DNA from: Ignavibacteria bacterium
GTDB lineage: Bacteria > Bacteroidota > Ignavibacteria > Ignavibacteriales > Melioribacteraceae
Direction: 5' to 3'
NCBI GenBank assembly: GCA_009773205.1
Contig: WPAE01000023.1
Coordinates: 1 to 36,897 of the forward strand
DNA: 36,897 bases
Shown: positions 32,003 through 36,897 of the stretch, piece by piece
Layout: every line of letters begins with the position of its first letter
Numbering within the stretch: position 1 is the first letter of the stretch
Notes under the pieces: generated by a model
What the model was told of the DNA's origin: nothing
The model's input: the letters and a program-made list of their open reading frames with translations, nothing else
Databases searched by the model: none
Program-made: the position numbers and the translations under genes

Positions 32003-32992
32003 TTGAAAATAGTTTTGTTGTTAGGCGGAACCTCGCCTGAAAGAGAAGTATCTAAGAATACAGCCAAATCAATTCTTAAAGCTCTACGAGAGTTGGGACA
32101 AGAAGTTATACTTGTAGATCCTGCTTACGGTTTAAACCAGCCAAACAATGAAGATGATTATTTTTCTGAAAAAAATTACTCCGAGCCTAATAACAGAAAT
32201 TATTTAGAAATCATTAACTCAAGCCTTTTCGATGAAGTTGATTTAGTTTTTTTAGCATTACACGGAAGATGGGGAGAAGATGGTACTATCCAATCACTGC
32301 TTGAAATGCGCGGCATTAAATATACTGGCTCCAAAATTTTAACAAGCGCTCTTGCAATGGATAAAGCAATGACTAAAGTAGTAATTCAACACTTTGGTGT
32401 TTCAACTCCAGATTGGCTCGTAGCTAATATTAGTGAACAAGATTATTCAGCTTATCCTGAAAAAATTAGAACTCAATTAGGCTTTCCATGCGTTATCAAA
32501 CCTAACGATCAAGGCTCGAGTGTGAGCTTAACAATTTGTAAGAAAGATGAAGACGTTATTCCAGCAATTATGCTTGCTTTAAGATATTCTGACAAAGCAC
32601 TAATAGAAAAATTTATACCAGGCAGAGAAATTACAGTAGCCGTACTTGATGGCGCAGCTTTACCGATCTTAGAAATTGTTCCTAAAAGCGGCTTGTATGA
32701 TTATGAAAGTAAATACACGGCAGGTAAATCAGAATACATTGTACCTGCGCCAATGCCGGAAGAAGTTAGTATTGAAATTCAAGAGCAAGCTGTTAAAGCT
32801 TATAATGCTGTCGGATGCAAATGTTATTCACGAATTGATTTTCGCCTAACCGAAAATAATAAAGCATATTGCTTGGAAATTAATACACTGCCAGGAATGA
32901 CTAATTTAAGTCTTGTGCCAAAAGCCGCTAATGCTGCCGGAATTTCTTTCTTAGAGCTGATAGATAGAATTGTAAAAGATGCGGTCAATTGA
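32003..32992 (+). CDS. ddl: D-alanine--D-alanine ligase
   Basis: A 329-residue Ddl of the ATP-grasp superfamily, which makes the D-Ala-D-Ala dipeptide for peptidoglycan in the cytoplasm. It shows LLGGTSPEREVSKNTA, LVFLALHGRWGEDGTIQ, YTGSKILTSALAMDKAMTK, PCVIKPNDQGSSVSLTI, LIEKFIPGREITVAVLDG, YDYESKYTAGKSEYIVPAP, CYSRIDFRL and CLEINTLPGMTNLSLVPKAA, which includes the metal-binding Glu and Asn. The start is TTG (family-typical KIVLLLGG follows). It overlaps the next gene by 14 bases. Confidence 0.96.
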   Translation: MKIVLLLGGTSPEREVSKNTAKSILKALRELGQEVILVDPAYGLNQPNNEDDYFSEKNYSEPNNRNYLEIINSSLFDEVDLVFLALHGRWGEDGTIQSLLEMRGIKYTGSKILTSALAMDKAMTKVVIQHFGVSTPDWLVANISEQDYSAYPEKIRTQLGFPCVIKPNDQGSSVSLTICKKDEDVIPAIMLALRYSDKALIEKFIPGREITVAVLDGAALPILEIVPKSGLYDYESKYTAGKSEYIVPAPMPEEVSIEIQEQAVKAYNAVGCKCYSRIDFRLTENNKAYCLEINTLPGMTNLSLVPKAANAAGISFLELIDRIVKDAVN

Positions 32993-33269
32993 TAACAAAT
33001 TAATTATTAGGATTGTAGTTGGTATCCTATTTTTTGCTGCTTTAGCATTTCTAGTATTTAATGAAAACGGCTTAATGAAATACTTGAATGCTAAAAAAGA
33101 ATTGAAGCAGATGGACAAAGATATTAACAAGGCTGAAGAAAAGTTAATAATGCTTTCCCGTGAAATAGATTCACTAAAGACAAGCAAAGTAAAACTTGAG
33201 CGAGTAGCACGAGAAAAGTATCACATGGTAAAAAAATCCGAGAATGTTTTTCGCATAGAAGAGAAGTAA
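32979..33269 (+). CDS. FtsB/DivIC-family septum formation protein
   Basis: A 96-residue bitopic protein: a short basic N-terminus, one membrane helix (IIRIVVGILFFAALAFLVF), then a coiled coil (about 35-75, KELKQMDKDINKAEEKLIML) and the DivIC/FtsB tail LERVAREKYHMVKKSENVF. This layout and tail are diagnostic of the FtsB/DivIC family, which joins the divisome with FtsL and FtsQ. It overlaps ddl by 14 bases, linking septum formation to cell-wall precursor supply. Confidence 0.9.
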   Translation: MRSIDNKLIIRIVVGILFFAALAFLVFNENGLMKYLNAKKELKQMDKDINKAEEKLIMLSREIDSLKTSKVKLERVAREKYHMVKKSENVFRIEEK

Positions 33270-33272
33270 TTA

Positions 33273-34571
33273 GTGAAGAGCAAATTACAAATTCCGCATA
33301 CACCTCTTGCAGAACGTTGCAGGCCTAAAACACTCGAAGATTTTCAAGGACAAATAAAACTAGTGGGGGAAGGCAAACCATTAAGAACAATGGTTGAAAG
33401 TGATACGCTGAGTTCTTTCATTCTTTGGGGACCGCCCGGAACCGGAAAAACAACACTTGCAAAAATTGTTTCTGAAACTACAAATTCTGAATTTTATAAA
33501 ATCAACGCAGTTTCTTCGGGGGTAAAAGAAATTAGAGAAGTGATAGAAAAAGCTCGATTGAATCTTCAGCATTTTAAAAGAACTATTCTTTTCATAGATG
33601 AAATTCACCGCTTCAATAAAGCGCAGCAAGATGCGCTTCTTTCATCGGTAGAATCCGGCGAAATAATTTTGATAGGAGCTACTACGGAAAACCCATCTTT
33701 TGAAGTAATTCCGGCGTTGCGTTCACGTGTTAGAATTTTTGTTCTCGATGAATTACGCAAAGTTGACCTTCAAAATATTGTTAATTATGCTCTCACAAAA
33801 GATGAGTTCTTCAGTTCGCTCAATATTAAACTAGATGATGAAGATTATCTCATTTTTATTTCTGGCGGCGATGCAAGAGTGCTGCTAAACATTTTAGAAG
33901 CATGCGTAGTACAAGAAATTTCAGATGAAGAAATCCTCATCAGTAAAACAATTATTGAAAATGTAGTTCAGCGTAAGAATATTATCTATGATAAGAATGG
34001 GGAAGAACACTACAACATTATTAGCGCCTTTATTAAAAGTGTTCGCGGTTCAGACCCCGATGCTGCTATTTACTGGATGGCGCGTATGATTGAAGGTGGC
34101 GAAGACCCTCTTTTTATTGCTCGTAGAATGGTAATTTTAGCCGCCGAAGATATTGGCAATGCCTCTCCAAATGCTTTGGTTCTTGCAGAGGCTACATTTA
34201 GCGCTGTGCACAAAATTGGAATGCCTGAAGCAAGAATTATACTTGCGCAATGCGCAACATATTTAGCTTCATCTCCAAAGAGTAATGCCTCCTATATGGC
34301 AATTGATAACGCATTAGCCGAATTAACTAAGTCTGATCTTGTTCCCGTTCCTATTCATTTAAGAAACGCACCAACAAAACTTATGAAAGAACTTGGATAC
34401 GGAAAAAATTATCAGTATCCGCATTCGTTTCAAAATAATTTTTTAGAAGAAGATTATTTGCCAAAAGAACTAAAGAATAAACAGTTTTATTTCCCCTCGG
34501 AAAACGGTAACGAAAAATCAATCAAAGAAAGACTAAAAAATTTGTGGAAAAATAAAAAGAAGTACGATTAA
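33273..34571 (+). CDS. rarA: Replication-associated recombination protein RarA (MgsA)
   Basis: A 432-residue RarA, an AAA+ ATPase acting at stalled replication forks, related to clamp loaders. It has [16 protein letters not shown], Walker [14 protein letters not shown], Walker [21 protein letters not shown], sensor 1 [13 protein letters not shown] and the C-terminal tetramerisation part with [34 protein letters not shown] and a final [11 protein letters not shown]. Start is GTG with a weak binding site; 3 bases after the FtsB-like gene. Its stop overlaps the dprA stop tail to tail (TTAA). Confidence 0.96.
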   Translation: MKSKLQIPHTPLAERCRPKTLEDFQGQIKLVGEGKPLRTMVESDTLSSFILWGPPGTGKTTLAKIVSETTNSEFYKINAVSSGVKEIREVIEKARLNLQHFKRTILFIDEIHRFNKAQQDALLSSVESGEIILIGATTENPSFEVIPALRSRVRIFVLDELRKVDLQNIVNYALTKDEFFSSLNIKLDDEDYLIFISGGDARVLLNILEACVVQEISDEEILISKTIIENVVQRKNIIYDKNGEEHYNIISAFIKSVRGSDPDAAIYWMARMIEGGEDPLFIARRMVILAAEDIGNASPNALVLAEATFSAVHKIGMPEARIILAQCATYLASSPKSNASYMAIDNALAELTKSDLVPVPIHLRNAPTKLMKELGYGKNYQYPHSFQNNFLEEDYLPKELKNKQFYFPSENGNEKSIKERLKNLWKNKKKYD

Positions 34572-35689
34572 TCAATTGTAAAAACCTTGCCTGGCAGTTG
34601 CCTTACTATACTTTTAAATTCCATGCTTAGCAGATGTACTAAACAATCGGATGTAGATAAACCACTTAATTGAGATATTTCATCAATTTGTTTTTCACCA
34701 TCTTTCAGCACATCATATATCTTTTCCTCAAATAGATTAAGCTGAACTATAGTTGAATTTTTCGCCCTTCCATTTTTTCCATCAAACTTAATTCTTAGTT
34801 CATCTAAAATGTCCTCAACTCTAATTACTAGTTTAGCATTTCCTTTTTGAATCAATGCGTTCGGACCCTCACTTGCCCTCGAACTAATCATTCCTGGAAC
34901 AGCAAAAACTTCCCTTCCTTGATCTAAAGCATAATTAGCAGTATTGAGTGCGCCGCCGTTTATTCTTGTTTCAACAACAACTGTTCCTAATGATAACCCA
35001 GAAATTATTCTGTTCCTTCGAGGAAAGTTTTGTGAGTCTGGTTTTGTTCCTAATGGATACTCTGAAATTATTAATCCTTTTTCCGTAACCTCCTGAAACA
35101 GCTTTCTATTTTCTGAAGGATAAACTATATCCAGCCCGGACCCGATTACAGCTATCGTTCTGCCATTTGCCTTTAAAGTTGATTGGTGAACAATTGTATC
35201 AATTCCTCTTGCTAATCCGCTAACTGTTGTTATCCCTTTTTCTGCTAATCCCCTAGAAAAATTTTCCGCAACAGTTTTACCATAATTACTAGGCTCACGC
35301 GTTCCTACTATAGCCACCGAGTTAATGTCGGCTTGATGAAAATTACCTTTTACATAAAGAAATATTGGTGGGAAATAAATGTTCTTTAGTATCTCCGGAT
35401 ATTCTCCATCGAAATAAGAAATTAAACGGGCATTTAGCTTCTCTAAAGAAGATAATTCCTTATCTAATTCAGAAACTACTTTGTCTCTATTTTCTGATGA
35501 CCTTAAAATTTTTGCAGATAACTGTTTGTTGATGCCCTCAACTTCGAGTAGTTTATGTTGAGATGCATCAAAGATTTTTTCTATAGTTTTAAATTGACTA
35601 AGAAGTGAAAATATTTTTTGTGGTCCGATACCTTCGATGGAATACAATTGTTTAAGAGAGACTAACTGTTGAACTTTTTCTTGTTCCAC
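34568..35689 (-). CDS. dprA: DNA processing protein DprA (Smf)
   Basis: A 373-residue DprA, which loads RecA on single-stranded DNA during natural transformation. N-terminal helix-hairpin-helix-like region (SIEGIGPQKIFSLLSQF), then the Rossmann-like domain: VAIVGTREPSNYGK, TVSGLARGIDTIVHQSTL, TIAVIGSGLDIVYPSENRKL, NFPRRNRIISGLSLGTVVVE, NYALDQGREVFAVPG and EGPNALIQKGNAKLV. The C-terminus holds a winged-helix domain (DEISQLSGLSTSDCLVHL). It follows the EutN gene by 4 bases, so it is translated from the same transcript. Confidence 0.96.
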   Translation of the reverse strand: MEQEKVQQLVSLKQLYSIEGIGPQKIFSLLSQFKTIEKIFDASQHKLLEVEGINKQLSAKILRSSENRDKVVSELDKELSSLEKLNARLISYFDGEYPEILKNIYFPPIFLYVKGNFHQADINSVAIVGTREPSNYGKTVAENFSRGLAEKGITTVSGLARGIDTIVHQSTLKANGRTIAVIGSGLDIVYPSENRKLFQEVTEKGLIISEYPLGTKPDSQNFPRRNRIISGLSLGTVVVETRINGGALNTANYALDQGREVFAVPGMISSRASEGPNALIQKGNAKLVIRVEDILDELRIKFDGKNGRAKNSTIVQLNLFEEKIYDVLKDGEKQIDEISQLSGLSTSDCLVHLLSMEFKSIVRQLPGKVFTID

Positions 35690-35693
35690 GATC

Positions 35694-35969
35694 TTAGTCG
35701 AAAATTTCTATGTCGTCAACAACAGCTATAATCATTGTATTTACAGGGGCTTCGGAATGCCCTAACATTTGTTGAACAGCATCTCCTTCTTGTACAACTA
35801 TAACTACATCTCCAACCCCGGAGTCAACTAAATCGAGTGTAATAACATCCTTCTTGCTAAGTAGCCGCCCGCGCTCACTGATCGGGTGAACTATTAAAAG
35901 CTTATGCCCAACCAAGTGTCTGTTTTTTTGAGTTGATACTACATTTCCTATAACCTTTGCAAGAAACAT
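35694..35969 (-). CDS. EutN/CcmL-family microcompartment vertex protein
   Basis: A 91-residue EutN/CcmL (BMC-P) protein, which forms the pentamers that cap the vertices of bacterial microcompartment shells. It begins FLAKVIGNVVSTQKNRHLVG and continues KLLIVHPISERG, LDLVDSGVGDVVIVVQEGDA and a tail PVNTMIIAVVDDIEIFD; the VGDxVxVxxGxxA motif and length are typical. No shell hexamer (BMC-H), signature enzyme or cofactor gene is nearby; it sits between a small membrane protein and dprA, separated from each by 3-4 bases. A related BMC aldehyde dehydrogenase lies 14 kb away. Confidence 0.92.
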   Translation of the reverse strand: MFLAKVIGNVVSTQKNRHLVGHKLLIVHPISERGRLLSKKDVITLDLVDSGVGDVVIVVQEGDAVQQMLGHSEAPVNTMIIAVVDDIEIFD

Positions 35970-35972
35970 AGT

Positions 35973-36227
35973 TTACTTTTTGAAGAAAGAAGATTTTAGC
36001 ATTATTGCTAACGGTATAACAATCACATAACCAATCAACAAAACAATTGGAGATAAAGTTAAACTTGTAAATCCATCCCAAGGGGATTGAGCCATTAAAA
36101 TATAACCCAACACTAAAATCGCTATTCCAAATAACAATATAATGTAGTTCCTTTTAGTCCAGTACTCTTGAAAGGGTGATAAGAACCTTTTTCTTGCATT
36201 ATTAATACTTTTCTGTAGTTTTGCCAT
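35973..36227 (-). CDS. DUF3098-like small membrane protein
   Basis: An 84-residue protein with two membrane helices (NYIILLFGIAILVLGYILM and LSPIVLLIGYVIVIPLAIML), a basic N-terminus (AKLQKSINNARKRF) and a short basic tail (KSSFFKK). The first helix with GYILMAQSPWDGF and TLSPIVLLIGYV after it resembles DUF3098, common in Bacteroidota, function unknown. AGGAG precedes the ATG. First gene of the operon with the EutN-type gene and dprA. Confidence 0.75.
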   Translation of the reverse strand: MAKLQKSINNARKRFLSPFQEYWTKRNYIILLFGIAILVLGYILMAQSPWDGFTSLTLSPIVLLIGYVIVIPLAIMLKSSFFKK

Positions 36228-36243
36228 AAGTTCTCCTGTTATT

Positions 36244-36266
36244 AAAAAGCCCAGTAATTGCTGGGC
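36244..36266 (-). terminator. Terminator-like hairpin in the leader of the DUF3098-eutN-dprA operon
   Basis: On the minus strand GCCCAG pairs with CTGGGC (6 bp, all but two G-C, 6-base loop), followed at once by TTTTT, the form of an intrinsic terminator. It lies between the operon promoter (36333-36305) and the ribosome binding site near 36235, so it could attenuate the operon or end a short RNA. Confidence 0.6.
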
Positions 36267-36304
36267 ATGGCGTCGTTCAATATTAATTTAAAAGTCCCGA
36301 GTGC

Positions 36305-36333
36305 AAAATATTATCTAAAGCATAATCAGTCAA
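36305..36333 (-). promoter_or_regulatory. Promoter of the DUF3098-eutN-dprA operon
   Basis: Minus strand: TTGACT (36333 to 36328), 17-base spacer, TATTTT (36310 to 36305) followed by GC. A transcript would start near 36298 and carry the terminator-like hairpin in a leader of about 70 bases. Confidence 0.55.
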
Positions 36334-36420
36334 GCTAATTCTTAATGTTAACGTTTCTATAAATTGCCAGCCATTTTATTAATAATTAGCAAATGCGATG
36401 CAAATAATTTTTAATCAACT

Positions 36421-36439
36421 AAATCTTAAGTTAAGATTT
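36421..36439. repeat. Perfect 19-bp palindrome in the gap before 16S
   Basis: AAATCTTAA, a single G, and TTAAGATTT: 9-bp arms, no mismatch. It is operator-like in form. The rest of 36334-36663 is AT-rich with no credible gene, tRNA or repeat that I can identify; short + frames there lack ribosome binding sites. Confidence 0.55.
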
Positions 36440-36663
36440 GTATATAACTTCCCGTTGCAACTCAGGCACAAGTTAAGTTCTCCAAAACAGTAAAGATTTT
36501 GTGGAAATACCATGGTTCGCAAAAAATATTTTAAAAAGTTCTGGATTTTTAAACTTGGCTACATTACATTTGCATCTCATTTTTACAATGTTGTTCTAAT
36601 TACATACTGATATTCCCCGGCTACGAAACAAAGTCAAACCCTCAAAAATATTTTATAGGATGC

Positions 36664-36692
36664 TTGACAAACGGTAGAAAACCTATTAAGTT
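36664..36692 (+). promoter_or_regulatory. rRNA operon promoter
   Basis: A perfect TTGACA (36664-36669), a 17-base spacer, and TAAGTT (36687-36692), which continues as TAAGTTTCG and fits the TAnnTTTCG box seen elsewhere. It lies about 108 bases before the 16S start, a usual leader length. Confidence 0.7.
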
Positions 36693-36715
36693 TCGAATCC
36701 GCGTTTGAAATGAAA

Positions 36716-36725
36716 TGTTCTTTGA
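36716..36725 (+). promoter_or_regulatory. boxA-like antitermination site in the rRNA leader
   Basis: TGTTCTTTGA resembles the boxA element (TGCTCTTTA) to which NusB and S10 bind, and lies in the expected place between the rRNA promoter and 16S. Confidence 0.5.
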
Positions 36726-36799
36726 TAGAGTGAGTGACTAAAGAAAAATCTTTAGGTAGTACGACTTAAAAATAAGATTACGCGATTTTAATAAATTAT

Positions 36800-36897
36800 A
36801 CAACGGAGAGTTTGATCCTGGCTCAGGACGAACGCTGGCGGCGTGCTTAACACATGCAAGTCTACGAGAAAAAGGTAGCAATATCTTGAGTAAAGTG
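36800..36897 (+). rRNA. rrs: 16S ribosomal RNA, 5' end only
   Basis: AGAGTTTGATCCTGGCTCAG (36807-36826) is the universal 16S start; the mature end is placed near 36800 by analogy with E. coli numbering. It continues with GACGAACGCTGGCGGCGTGC and TTAACACATGCAAGTC, then a variable V1 stem region. The window ends inside the gene, with about 98 bases visible. The V1 bases suit Ignavibacteria/Chlorobi better than typical Bacteroidetes (which have GATGAACGCTAGC), but this is too little for a firm assignment. Confidence 0.97.

Overview
The window looks like a chromosomal segment from a Gram-negative, low-GC bacterium of the Bacteroidota/Chlorobi/Ignavibacteria group, most likely Ignavibacteria. Four things point there: a Bacteroidota-type bat (aerotolerance) operon, a decayed type IX secretion C-terminal domain, promoters with a -7 box of the form TAnnTTTG or TAnnTTTCG, and a complete Kdo/Lpt set for lipopolysaccharide. 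Unlike classical Bacteroidetes, many genes have clear GGAG-type Shine-Dalgarno sites. The visible 5' end of the 16S gene fits but is too short to place the organism. This assignment is inference; nothing was searched.

Layout. 1-288: 3' part of a MNT-type nucleotidyltransferase. 438-8923: moxR, a DUF58 gene, a BatD-like membrane protein, batA, batB, batC, batD and batE, all on + and tightly packed. 9036-10349: a VWA lipoprotein. 10361-11419: gatC and kdsB. 11496-11903: a free-standing B12-binding mutase subunit. 11904-12336: a gene-poor stretch with a T9SS sorting-domain relic and simple repeats. 12337-20189: a DUF1624 membrane protein, ruvB, kdsA, a kdsC-like gene, an unknown gene, kdsD, lptC, an OstA/LptA-like gene and lptB. 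These make Kdo and move LPS to the outer membrane. 20186-27132 on -: a small membrane protein, a long CoA-acylating aldehyde dehydrogenase with a candidate microcompartment-targeting tail, a LytTR regulator, its LytS-like kinase, two LiaF-like 'FGG' membrane proteins, and rmuC. 27234-34571 on +: penicillin acylase family protein, metF, a Gfo/Idh-like protein lacking its catalytic residues, ddl, ftsB/divIC-like, rarA. 34568-36227 on -: dprA, an orphan EutN/CcmL microcompartment vertex protein, and a DUF3098-like membrane protein, behind a promoter and a terminator-like leader hairpin. 36800-36897: start of a 16S rRNA gene with its promoter.

Most genes are housekeeping. The more unusual content is: two parts of a bacterial microcompartment (aldehyde dehydrogenase with tail, and vertex protein) 14 kb apart with no other shell genes in view; a 268-bp non-coding element with exact 12-bp terminal inverted repeats and a 5-bp target duplication; at least three other intergenic palindromic elements; several unrelated intergenic arrays that share a 7-bp period; a promoter pattern that recurs through the window; and a candidate attenuator in front of the dprA-eutN operon. 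I saw no CRISPR array, tRNA gene, intact insertion sequence or prophage.
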